Source: Actinomycetota bacterium
GTDB taxonomy: Bacteria > Actinomycetota > Thermoleophilia > UBA2241
DNA: 8,749 nt
NCBI GenBank assembly: GCA_026392265.1
Contig: JAPLCL010000166.1
Span: forward strand, 1 to 8,749
Direction: 5' to 3'
In this document: positions 1 to 6,321 of the stretch, piece after piece
Layout: the number at the start of each line of letters is the position of its first letter
Position numbering within the stretch: position 1 is the first letter of the stretch
Notes under the pieces: generated by a model
The model's input: only the letters and a program-made list of their open reading frames with translations
Told to the model about the DNA's origin: nothing
Database searches by the model: none
Translations under genes and position numbers: made by a program

Positions 1-199
1 GGGATCATCGAGATAGCGCTGCCGGATCGGCGCCTGACGCGCGCGGACGTCTACCTTCGATGTGGGCATTTGGGCGCTCCTGTGTCGTGCCGCCGGCGGC
101 CTGTGGGGGCACGGCGCAATTGGCGTTCCGCAGACGCACCGGGACTGCCGCGGTCAGACGAGCCGGCCGCAGCAGCCCCGGATGCTTCTGGGCGAAGTC
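1..199. other. Window edge, no supportable gene
   Basis: I see no gene here that I can support. Forward frame 1 is open from the window edge to a TAG at 205-207 and would encode a C-terminal tail beginning GIIEIALPDRRLTRADVYL. The tail soon becomes Arg/Ala/Pro-rich with no motif, as expected of chance reading in high-GC DNA. It could be the end of a gene lying mostly outside the window. The other forward frames that are open here overlap the zinc-finger gene antisense and show no recognisable protein. Confidence 0.3.
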
Positions 200-388
200 C
201 TACCTAGCCTCCGAGGTCTCCTCTTCCTTGAGCCACTTCATCTCGTCCATAAAGGCTGCGTCACACGTCGTGCAGCGGAACTTGTGGTCGGGGTGCGCCT
301 CGAGATGAGACGACGAGACATGGTGTTGAAGGGCGTCAAAGGTGCTGAAGTCGGCGCGGCAGTGAGGACATGCGTACGGCATACTCAT
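200..388 (-). CDS. Small C2H2 zinc-finger protein
   Basis: This 62-residue protein carries one textbook C2H2 zinc finger near its N terminus: Cys7-X2-Cys10, Phe14, Leu20, His23-X4-His28. That is the full classical spacing C-X2-C-X3-F-X5-L-X2-H-X4-H. A second half-finger follows (Cys39-X2-Cys42 with Phe46), but the expected histidines are absent and the protein ends in a charged Lys/Glu stretch. There is no signal peptide or membrane segment, so it should be cytoplasmic. Binding of zinc and then DNA, RNA or a partner protein is the family expectation; no target is readable. The ATG at 388 is preceded by GAGAGG at 6 nt, and a second in-frame ATG lies two codons in. The gene lies 137 bp downstream of the dehydrogenase on the same strand and may have its own promoter. 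Such fingers are common in archaea and eukaryotes and occur sporadically in actinobacteria. The CDS call is fairly secure; the function is not. Confidence 0.72.
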   Translation of the reverse strand: MSMPYACPHCRADFSTFDALQHHVSSSHLEAHPDHKFRCTTCDAAFMDEMKWLKEEETSEAR

Positions 389-450
389 GGTCTGCCTCTC
401 GGTTTAGTGGTCATAAGCAAACAAAATGTACCCCTGGTTTGCAGCACCCA
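389..450 (-). promoter_or_regulatory. Possible promoter region of the zinc-finger gene
   Basis: The stretch at about 403-440 is much lower in GC than its surroundings. On the minus strand it contains TACATTTTG and TATGAC, either of which could be part of a -10 element. I could not pair either with a convincing -35 at normal spacing, so this is only a compositional hint that the zinc-finger gene is transcribed on its own as well as, or instead of, by read-through from the dehydrogenase. Confidence 0.22.
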
Positions 451-525
451 ACCCCAACGATGAGGCGAAGTCGATCAGGTGCAGGCGACCGGCTTCTGCC
501 CTGCTTCAGCAAGGAGCGCGGGCGG

Positions 526-1473
526 CTACGTGGTGATCACGAGATTCCCGGTCTTCTGCCCAGTCTCGACGTACCGGTAGGCCTCGACGATACGCTCCAG
601 GGGCAGGCGTCTGTCGATCACCGCCTTGTACTTGCCTGCCTCGACGAGCTCCTTGAAGAAGAGCACGTCCTTCTTGCTCACTTTGGGGATCGGGAACTTG
701 ATCCTCTTGCCGCCGATCCCCGGGGTCCAGAGAGACAACAGGGGGTTCTGCGCCAGAAAGCCGAGCTCTGAGGAGAGGTAGATCCCACCCGGCTTGAGCA
801 GGTCGCTGCAGCGGCGAAACGAGCTCTTGCCGACCGTGTCGAAGACGGCATCGTAGGCTCCGCCGCTCCTGGTGAAGTCCTCGCGCGTGTAGTCGATGAC
901 CGTGTCGGCGCCCAGGGATCTCACGAGCTCCAGGTTCTTTGTGTTGCACACCGCCGTCACCCGCGCCCCGTAGTACGTGGCGAGCTGCACGGCGGCAGAA
1001 CCGATGGATCCGTCGGCTCCATTGACAAGGACTCGTTGCCCTGCCTGCAGATCCGCCCACCGGATGAACGCGATCGCGAGCATCGCCCCATCGCAGACAG
1101 CCGCGGCTTCTTCGTAGTCCATGTTCGCCGGTCTCGTGGCGATGGCAGCGTCTTCGGGCAGGCACACATACTCGGCGTGGGCGCCAAAGTGCATGCCGGT
1201 CAGCCCGAAGACCTGGTCGCCCCGCTTGAACGACGTGACGTCCTTGCCTGCCGCTTCCACCTCTCCGGCCAGCTCGCTGCCGAGGATGGTCGCCTTGGGC
1301 CTGAGGACGCCGCTGACGACCCTCACGAAGAAGGGCTCAGCCCGAAGAAAACCGCAGTCGGTGCGGTTGACGGTGGTCGCGCGGACTCGTATCAGTACCT
1401 CATCGTCCTTCGGAACAGGTCTGTCGACCTCCATGAGCCGAAGGACGTCCGGTGAGCCGTACTTCGTGTGCAC
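526..1473 (-). CDS. Zinc-free MDR dehydrogenase (quinone oxidoreductase type)
   Basis: This is a cytoplasmic NAD(P)H-dependent oxidoreductase of the medium-chain dehydrogenase/reductase superfamily. The N-terminal GroES-like domain contains ILGSELAGEVEAAG (about residues 63-76), where zinc alcohol dehydrogenases would have the GHE zinc ligand, so a catalytic zinc is not expected. The Rossmann domain shows the nucleotide-binding turn NGADGSIGSAAVQLA (151-165) and the later LGADTVIDYTREDF typical of quinone oxidoreductase-like members. Likely reactions are reduction of quinones, enones or aldehydes; the substrate cannot be read. The listed start is a GTG giving 315 residues, with AAGG 5 nt upstream. 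Reading four codons further up adds L-K-A-S, matching the family's usual MKA-x-VHTKYG opening. That frame begins with a CTG at 1485 overlapping the upstream stop as CTGA, with GGAG 5 nt before it, and gives 319 residues. I favour the CTG. The gene is complete and probably translationally coupled to the flavoprotein upstream. Confidence 0.93.
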   Translation of the reverse strand: MHTKYGSPDVLRLMEVDRPVPKDDEVLIRVRATTVNRTDCGFLRAEPFFVRVVSGVLRPKATILGSELAGEVEAAGKDVTSFKRGDQVFGLTGMHFGAHAEYVCLPEDAAIATRPANMDYEEAAAVCDGAMLAIAFIRWADLQAGQRVLVNGADGSIGSAAVQLATYYGARVTAVCNTKNLELVRSLGADTVIDYTREDFTRSGGAYDAVFDTVGKSSFRRCSDLLKPGGIYLSSELGFLAQNPLLSLWTPGIGGKRIKFPIPKVSKKDVLFFKELVEAGKYKAVIDRRLPLERIVEAYRYVETGQKTGNLVITT

Positions 1474-1481
1474 GCTCGCCT

Positions 1482-2375
1482 TCAGGGGGTCTCCGTGCGC
1501 TTCCGCAGGAAGCGCACGGCCTCGAGCGCCGCCACCTGCCCCTCGCCCACGGCCTTGGCCGTCTGGTACGGCTCTCCCGTACAGTCGCCCGCCGCGAAGA
1601 CCCCCGGCACGTCGGTCTCCATGCGCCTGCCGACGGTCACGTGGCGGCCGTCGGAGGCCAGGCCTTCGAGAAGGGTACGCGGAGAGACGCTGTTCTTGTA
1701 GATGAACACCGCATCGACCTGCAGGTCCTCGCCGGGCAGCGACACCAGCATGTGGCGGTCCGCTCGCGCCAGTCGTGTCGGGCGTGCTCCCGGGAGCACG
1801 CGCACGCCCTCCGGGAGGCGGTAGTCACCCTGGTACAGGGGCAGGTACGTGACCTCGACGCCAAAGTCCTCGGCGAGAGCCGCTGCCTCCTCCTCGCCCT
1901 CGGGGGAGTAGCTGATGAAGGCCGCGCGGCGCCCCGCGAACAGCCTGCCGTCGCAGGTGACGCAGTAGCTCACGCCCTGACCCACGAGGTCCTCCTCACC
2001 CTCGATCTCGGCTTCGCGGTAGACGCCCGTGGCGAGCACCACGGCGCCGGCGTGGTAGACCTCCCGCTCGCCGAAGACGACGAACCCGTCTTCGGCGCGG
2101 ATGATCTTCGAGACCTTCTCCCCGATGACGGGTACGTCGAACTCGTCGAGGTGGCGCTCGAATGCGGCCGCCAGCTCCTCTCCGCTCGCGGAAGTGAACC
2201 CGGGGTAGTTCGCGATCCACGGCGCCTTGCGAATTCGGCCGAACGGCGCCTGGCCACCCATCAAGGCGACGGTGCGTTTGCGGTTGGCCACATTGATGGC
2301 CGCCGAGACGCCCGCCGGCCCCGACCCCACGACGATGACGTCATAGTCTGACGACTTGGCTGCAGGCTCCCCCAT
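1482..2375 (-). CDS. Thioredoxin-reductase-like flavoprotein lacking NADPH motifs
   Basis: This 297-residue protein follows the thioredoxin reductase plan. It has an N-terminal FAD-binding GSGPAG (17-22), an ATG motif of the FAD domain (115-117), the redox-active pair Cys138-Val-Thr-Cys141 followed by Asp-Gly in the context GVSYCVTCDG, and the C-terminal FAD motif AAGDCTGEPYQTAKAVGEGQ (271-290). The NADPH domain is abnormal. Where typical enzymes have GGGNSA, this one has FISYSPEGEEEA (153-164), and the HRRDxxRA stretch that grips the 2'-phosphate is replaced by TYLPLYQGDYRLPEG. The known families with this combination are the pyridine-nucleotide-independent reductases (ferredoxin-linked FFTR and the related DTR group), so a donor such as ferredoxin is possible. 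Reduction of thioredoxin or a similar disulfide is the likely role. The ATG has GGAGG 9 nt upstream. It is the first gene of a coupled pair with the dehydrogenase; no thioredoxin or ferredoxin gene is in the window. Confidence 0.92.
   Translation of the reverse strand: MGEPAAKSSDYDVIVVGSGPAGVSAAINVANRKRTVALMGGQAPFGRIRKAPWIANYPGFTSASGEELAAAFERHLDEFDVPVIGEKVSKIIRAEDGFVVFGEREVYHAGAVVLATGVYREAEIEGEEDLVGQGVSYCVTCDGRLFAGRRAAFISYSPEGEEEAAALAEDFGVEVTYLPLYQGDYRLPEGVRVLPGARPTRLARADRHMLVSLPGEDLQVDAVFIYKNSVSPRTLLEGLASDGRHVTVGRRMETDVPGVFAAGDCTGEPYQTAKAVGEGQVAALEAVRFLRKRTETP
1483..1494 (-). promoter_or_regulatory. RBS and CTG start overlapping upstream stop
   Basis: On the minus strand GGAG (1494-1491) is followed by ACCCC and then CTG (1485-1483), the last three bases of which begin the flavoprotein's TGA stop (CTGA). 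This is the geometry of the common ATGA coupled start with C in place of A. The frame that opens here restores the conserved Lys-Ala N terminus of the dehydrogenase family. The competing GTG at 1473 also has an AAGG, so this is not proven. Confidence 0.5.
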
Positions 2376-2418
2376 CAGTCCCTTCCTCCGCTACGACCAC
2401 GGGCCACGCCCGAGGCGT

Positions 2419-2586
2419 TCATGGTAACAGCTCAAGCGCCTCGACATGGGCCGGCCGCACCGCGCGAAAGTGACGCTGGTCGAGCGTCGCGACCTTCGCC
2501 TCGGCCAGGCGTTCGGCGAGCGCCACGACGCTGGCATCGTGATGCGACATACTCAAGCGGAACCGGCTCGCCGATGCGGCCGCGAA
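2419..2586 (-). pseudogene. C-terminal remnant of a VapC-like PIN toxin
   Basis: The last 45 or so codons before the TGA at 2421-2419 read as the end of a PIN-domain ribonuclease of the VapC type: HHDASVVALAERL, then VATLDQRHFRAVRP, then HVEALELLP. The Asp of DASVV and the Asp of ATLD correspond to conserved acidic positions of the C-terminal half of the PIN active site. The N-terminal half, with the opening DTS/DTN aspartate and the middle glutamate, is missing: upstream the frame continues to a possible ATG at 2706 but is Pro/Ser/Arg-rich and unrelated. No VapB antitoxin gene is next to it. The 5' side now holds the fadD promoter. I read it as a dead fragment. Homology is judged by eye, but the pattern is distinctive. 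Confidence 0.7.
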
Positions 2587-2679
2587 CCGGCCGGCGTTCG
2601 ACTCCCTGCGGTCCACCAGCCTTCCCCCAGGATCGCTCTCGCCGGAGACGGGTGGGGCCGGGCGTGGCCGCGTGTTCAG

Positions 2680-2707
2680 TTGACAGGGGACTGCGCTCGG
2701 GGACAAT
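2680..2707 (+). promoter_or_regulatory. Promoter of the acyl-CoA synthetase gene
   Basis: A perfect -35 box TTGACA (2680-2685) is followed after 16 bp by GACAAT (2702-2707), a 4-of-6 match to TATAAT with the key A2, A5 and T6. Transcription would begin near 2714, leaving a leader of about 43 nt before the ATG at 2757. This supports the short N terminus chosen for the synthetase and rules out the much longer open frame reaching back to 2421. Confidence 0.6.
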
Positions 2708-2756
2708 GGCGGGGAGCCGGCCGTGGATGGCCGGCGATCCCCTGCGGAGAGGGCGT

Positions 2757-4715
2757 ATGACGGGAGTATCAGCAGCGGATCCGGGCACGGCAGGGGCGAC
2801 GACGCTGCCGCGGCTGTTCGCGAGCTGGGTCGCCGACTACGGCGCCGAGCCGGCGCTCAGCAGGCGCGTGGACGACGTCTTCACGGCGTTCACCTACGAG
2901 GAGCTCGACCGCCGCGCGAGCGTGCTTGCGCTCGCCCTCGCGCGGACGCTCGGTGTGCGCCGCGGAGAGCTCGTCGCCCTGATCAGCGACAACCGCCCCG
3001 AGTGGATGGTGTGCAGCCTCGCCATCCACTTTCTCGGCGCCGTAGATGTGCCCCGCGCCTCAGACACGCCGCCCGACATCCTCGAGGCGATCCTGCGCCA
3101 CGCGGAGCCCGCCGTGGTCATCGTGGAGGATGCGGCGCAGCTGACGCAGGTGCGCGAGGCGCTACCCGGGCTGCGGGCGGCGGTGATCATCGATGGCCCG
3201 CTGGGCGGGGGCGACCCGGCCGCAGCAGCCGGACCCTCGCCCACCGGCGACCGCGCGCGCTCGCTGTACACCCTTGCCGAGCTGATGGCGCTCGGCGAGG
3301 CGGCGTGGCCGGAGTCGGCCGTTGAGATAGAGCGGCGACGCGCGGAAGTGCTGCCCGAGGACCTGGCGACGATCATCTACACCTCGGGCACGACCGGCGC
3401 CCCCAAGGGCGTGGCTCTCACCCACGCCAACTACGGACTCAACCTGCTCGAGCTCCCCAAGCTGCTGCACATCGAGCGCGAGCGGGTGCTCACGCTGCTG
3501 CAGCCGTGGCACGCCCTCGAGCGTCAGATGCAGCTCATGTATCTGAGCAAAGGATGTTGCGTGCACTACAGCAACGTCCTGCACCTGCGCGGCGACCTGA
3601 TGGCGGTGCGCCCGGTGGTGATGGCCTCAGTGCCGGAGCTGTGGGTCAAGCTCTACAAGGGCGTCTTCCTCAGGATCGACGGCTTGAAGCCCGCGCGCCG
3701 GCGGCTGGTGCGCTGGCTGGTGGCCCGCTCGCTGGCGTCCGCGCGTGCGCGGCGTACGCTCTCGGGCCGCGAGCCGGCGGTGCGGCGCCGTGGCCCGGTC
3801 CGGCGGGCGGGCGCGTACGCGTGGGCGCTGGTGCAGGCGGCTGCCCTCGCTCCCTTCCACGCACTCGCCGACCGTCTGGTCTTCCGTGAAGTCAGGGCCG
3901 GGCTCGGCGGCCGCCTGCGCTTTCCCTGCGTCGGCGGCGGCCCCTTGCCCGACGCTGTGGACGAGTTCTTCGACGCCGCCGGCATGCCGCTGCTGGAGGG
4001 CTACGGCATGACGGAGGCCATCGTCGTGATCGCCATGAGGGACCCTCATCGCCGCATGTTGCGCACCGCCGGCCGCGTGATCCGCGGCGTAGAGCACCGC
4101 CTCGCGGACGAGAACGGCCGCCCGTGTCGCCCCGGCGACGTGGGCCGCCTGCACGTCCGCGGGCCCAACATCATGCGCGGGTACTACAAAGATCCGCAGC
4201 GTACGGCGGAGGTGCTGAGCGCGGACGGGTGGCTCGATACCCGCGACCTGGCGCTCGTTCATGCCGACGGCAGCCTGCGCGTCCTGGGCCGTCTCGACGA
4301 CACGCTCGTGCTCACCAACGGCGAGAACGTCAACGCGCCCTATCTGGAGAACGAGCTCTGCGCCAGCGAGTGGTTCGACAGGGCGGTGGTGGTGGGTGAG
4401 GGGCGGCCGTACTTGGCCGCCTTCGTGGCGCCGAGCCGCGCTCACCTTGAGGGGCTCGCCCGCAGCCTGGGGCTGCCTGCGGACGAGCCGGCGGCGCTCA
4501 TCGCGGACGAGCGCGTCGTCAAGCACTACCGCTCTCTGGTGAACGCCATCAGCGGCGACCGCCGCCGCTTCGCGCCCTACGAGCGCGTGCACCGCGTGCG
4601 CCTCTGGCTCGAGGAGTTCCGCGTCGGCCGCGAGCTCTCCCAGACCCTCAAGCTGCGGCGGCACGAGTTCCTGCACCTGTATTCCGGCGAGATCGACGAG
4701 CTGTACGCGCCCTGA
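2757..4715 (+). CDS. Long-chain acyl-CoA synthetase (AMP-forming)
   Basis: This 652-residue ANL-superfamily enzyme activates a fatty acid with ATP to an acyl-adenylate and transfers it to CoA. It shows the phosphate-binding loop YTSGTTGAPKG (208-218), the adenine/acyl-site motif EGYGMTE (414-420), the hinge-region GRLDD (511-515) and a C-terminal TLKLRR (630-635) carrying the expected catalytic lysine at 632. VPRASDTPPDILEAILRHAE near 98-117 is typical of the long-chain bacterial/plastid branch. The usual TGD that precedes the hinge reads TRD (495-497), keeping the ribose-binding Asp. A strongly basic helical insert spans about 311-352 and may contact membrane or polyphosphate. The start at 2757 is chosen because GGAGAGGG lies just upstream, a promoter sits at 2680-2707, and the earlier part of the open frame is low-complexity Arg/Pro. 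The MFS gene follows after about 70-100 bp. Its product is cytoplasmic or membrane-associated, and the exact chain length is unknown. Confidence 0.94.
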   Translation: MTGVSAADPGTAGATTLPRLFASWVADYGAEPALSRRVDDVFTAFTYEELDRRASVLALALARTLGVRRGELVALISDNRPEWMVCSLAIHFLGAVDVPRASDTPPDILEAILRHAEPAVVIVEDAAQLTQVREALPGLRAAVIIDGPLGGGDPAAAAGPSPTGDRARSLYTLAELMALGEAAWPESAVEIERRRAEVLPEDLATIIYTSGTTGAPKGVALTHANYGLNLLELPKLLHIERERVLTLLQPWHALERQMQLMYLSKGCCVHYSNVLHLRGDLMAVRPVVMASVPELWVKLYKGVFLRIDGLKPARRRLVRWLVARSLASARARRTLSGREPAVRRRGPVRRAGAYAWALVQAAALAPFHALADRLVFREVRAGLGGRLRFPCVGGGPLPDAVDEFFDAAGMPLLEGYGMTEAIVVIAMRDPHRRMLRTAGRVIRGVEHRLADENGRPCRPGDVGRLHVRGPNIMRGYYKDPQRTAEVLSADGWLDTRDLALVHADGSLRVLGRLDDTLVLTNGENVNAPYLENELCASEWFDRAVVVGEGRPYLAAFVAPSRAHLEGLARSLGLPADEPAALIADERVVKHYRSLVNAISGDRRRFAPYERVHRVRLWLEEFRVGRELSQTLKLRRHEFLHLYSGEIDELYAP

Positions 4716-4751
4716 GGCAGCGGGCGTGGAGAGAGACGGTGAGCCGGGCGC

Positions 4752-4800
4752 GTGACGGAGAGCGGAGCGGACGAGAAGGGAGGCGGCTCTGACTGAGAGC
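4752..4800 (+). repeat. Imperfect direct repeat encoding two rival N termini
   Basis: TGACGGAGAGC at 4753-4763 recurs as TGACTGAGAGC at 4790-4800, 37 bp later and with one mismatch. Each copy is preceded by a potential start (GTG at 4752, CTG at 4789) and would encode Met-Thr-Glu-Ser. The two copies are in different frames; the first opens a 14-codon frame that ends at a TGA at 4794-4796 inside the second copy. It may be a small duplication, or the first copy may be the true start of the permease followed by a one-base frameshift. Confidence 0.45.
4778..4791 (+). promoter_or_regulatory. RBS and candidate CTG start of the MFS gene
   Basis: GGGAGG (4778-4783) is the best Shine-Dalgarno sequence in this gap, and 5 nt after it lies an in-frame CTG (4789). 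The first ATG of the permease frame is 30 nt further on, with no comparable ribosome binding site. Initiation at the CTG would add a ten-residue polar leader, TESRFDRAR after the start residue, a normal cytoplasmic N terminus for an MFS protein. Confidence 0.45.
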
Positions 4801-4818
4801 AGGTTCGATCGTGCGCGT

Positions 4819-6063
4819 ATGGTGCTCGGTCGCCGCGACTTCCGCGTCCTCCTCGCGGCCCGCTTCGCCAGCCAGATCGCGGAGGGCGCGTTTCTGGCGG
4901 CGATCTTCAACGCGGTGGTCTTCCTGCCGGAGTCGCAGAGTACCGTGCGCGGGTTCGCGGTGGCGACCGCCCTCTCCCTGCTTCCCTTCGCGCTGCTCGA
5001 GCCGTTCGCGGGAGTCTTCGTCGACCGCTGGCCCCGCCGCCCCATCCTCGTGGCCCTCCCGCTCGTTCGAGCCGCAGCCGCGCTGCTCGCACTGCCCGGG
5101 ATCGGCGGCGGCGCGGTCTACGCCGGGGCGCTCATCGTGTTCTCGGCGAACCGGCTCTTCCAGGCCACGACAGCGGCGGTGATCCCCCGCGTGGTCGGCG
5201 GCGCCGAGGAGCAGGCGCCGGAACCGGGACTGGCGCCCGACGACGCCCTGCTCTTCACCGCCAACACGATCGCGTCCATCGTAGGCACGGTGGCGCTCTT
5301 CGGCGGCATCTCCGCCGGCGGCTTCGTCGCGACCGCGGCCGGCACCTGGGCGGTGATCGCCCTTTCGGGCGTACTGTGGGCGGCAACGTCGCTCGTCAGC
5401 GCGCGCCTCTCCAGCGCGCTGCCGCCGCAGAAGCCCGCCGGCGTGCTGCGTGGCGAGCTCGCGGCGGTCATGGTCGATCTCGCCGACGGCTTGCGGCGCA
5501 TCGGCCGCACGCCGGCCGCCCTGGCTCCCGTCCTGACGGTGGCCGCCGGCCAGTTTCTGCAGGTGATCGTCATCGCGACCGTGCTCGTGGTCATCAAGGA
5601 GGATCTCGGCGGTGGCCTCGTCTCGTTTTCAGGGCTCGTGGGCGCCGGGGGCGTGGGTGTCTTGCTCGGCTTCCTGACGGCGGGAGCGCTGCGCTCCCTC
5701 ATGCCCAACCGGCTGCTCATCGGCGTAGCCTTCGTCCTCGCGTCCCTGGGCCTGTGGCCCGCCGTCGTGACGATGGACGCGGTAGCCTTCGCGCTCACCG
5801 TCGGTGCAGTGCTCCTCGGCGTCTCCTACGGCTGGACGCGGGTGCCCGCGGACACGCTCGCGCAGGGCGCGGTGCCGGACCGTTACCGCGGAAGGGTGTT
5901 CACGGCCATCGACCTGGGCTTCAACACGGCGCGGGTGCTCGGGGCCATGGCGGCCGTGGCGGTCGTGCCGCTGCTCGGCCCGCGGACCACCATCGCCGTG
6001 GTGGCGGTCCTGTTCCTGCTGTGGGCCCCGGTGGTCCCCCTGTGGCTCCGCGGCCGCCACTGA
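4819..6063 (+). CDS. MFS permease
   Basis: This is an integral membrane transporter of the major facilitator superfamily, 414 residues from the ATG. Most of its length is hydrophobic in about 10-12 helices with short loops. The signature loop between helices 2 and 3 is present as GVFVDRWPRRP (65-75), and the pseudo-symmetric loop of the second half as DRYRGRVF (354-361). A longer polar loop at about 127-142 and another at 196-230 separate groups of helices. The overall look is that of the drug/siderophore exporter-like branch (MFS_3, related to EntS), but the substrate and direction are inference. It follows the acyl-CoA synthetase in the same orientation and may be co-transcribed, which would fit a lipid, polyketide or carboxylate substrate. 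The true start is uncertain: CTG at 4789 has the better ribosome binding site, and a GTG at 4752 would need a one-base frameshift. Confidence 0.92.
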   Translation: MVLGRRDFRVLLAARFASQIAEGAFLAAIFNAVVFLPESQSTVRGFAVATALSLLPFALLEPFAGVFVDRWPRRPILVALPLVRAAAALLALPGIGGGAVYAGALIVFSANRLFQATTAAVIPRVVGGAEEQAPEPGLAPDDALLFTANTIASIVGTVALFGGISAGGFVATAAGTWAVIALSGVLWAATSLVSARLSSALPPQKPAGVLRGELAAVMVDLADGLRRIGRTPAALAPVLTVAAGQFLQVIVIATVLVVIKEDLGGGLVSFSGLVGAGGVGVLLGFLTAGALRSLMPNRLLIGVAFVLASLGLWPAVVTMDAVAFALTVGAVLLGVSYGWTRVPADTLAQGAVPDRYRGRVFTAIDLGFNTARVLGAMAAVAVVPLLGPRTTIAVVAVLFLLWAPVVPLWLRGRH

Positions 6064-6132
6064 AGGCGAAGGAGTGGTGCAGTCGAGGCTCTCAACTCCC
6101 GCGAAGAGCTGAGGGCGGGGGGCAGTCTGAGC

Positions 6133-6264
6133 CCGAACGATGTACTCGTGGGGCCATTCGGGCATCGTCCTGGCGAACGTCCAGCGCCGTTCGTCGACGA
6201 AGGTCCGCAGGTCGGCCGGGAAGGTCCCGGTGTCGGATCCATCAGCGATCTCCGTCGGCTCCAT
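6133..6264 (-). pseudogene. N-terminal fragment of an unnamed conserved protein
   Basis: The ATG at 6264 opens 44 codons that end in DLRTFVDERRWTFARTMP followed by EWPHEYIVR. I recall the pattern RWTFAKTMPxxPHEYxxR as the conserved opening of a small, widespread, uncharacterised bacterial protein of roughly 100-130 residues. After the Arg the resemblance stops abruptly. The frame stays open and runs antisense deep into the permease gene, but that part is Pro/Arg/Gln-rich shadow sequence, and none of the three frames recovers the rest of the family. No strong ribosome binding site precedes the ATG. I read it as a 3'-truncated pseudogene whose tail was lost up to the permease's 3' flank. The family identification is from memory of the motif, and its function is unknown. 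Confidence 0.55.
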
Positions 6265-6321
6265 ACTGCGGGCCCCCCTGCCGCCCCGTTGACTCGAACA
6301 AGGCCACGGCTCCCAAGCGCC

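Noticed and set aside
1452..2351. A 299-codon plus-strand open frame
   Set aside because: It is the antisense shadow of the flavoprotein, is rich in His/Arg/Val, and has no recognisable motif.
2421..2756. Extension of the acyl-CoA synthetase by 112 N-terminal residues
   Set aside because: The added part is Arg/Pro-rich with no homology, overlaps the VapC remnant antisense, and would put the promoter and ribosome binding site inside the gene.
3627..5045. A 472-codon open frame on the minus strand
   Set aside because: It lies antisense to fadD and the permease and spans their gap. It has no domain, and long shadow frames are common in high-GC coding DNA.
6070..6115. Possible terminator hairpin after the permease (GCTCT with AGAGC)
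   Set aside because: Only five pairs around a 12-nt loop and no T-run; not stronger than chance in this composition.
5629..6132. Continuation of the minus-strand frame after the PHEYIVR block
   Set aside because: It runs antisense through the permease and is low-complexity Gln/Arg/His sequence; only the first 44 codons look like protein.
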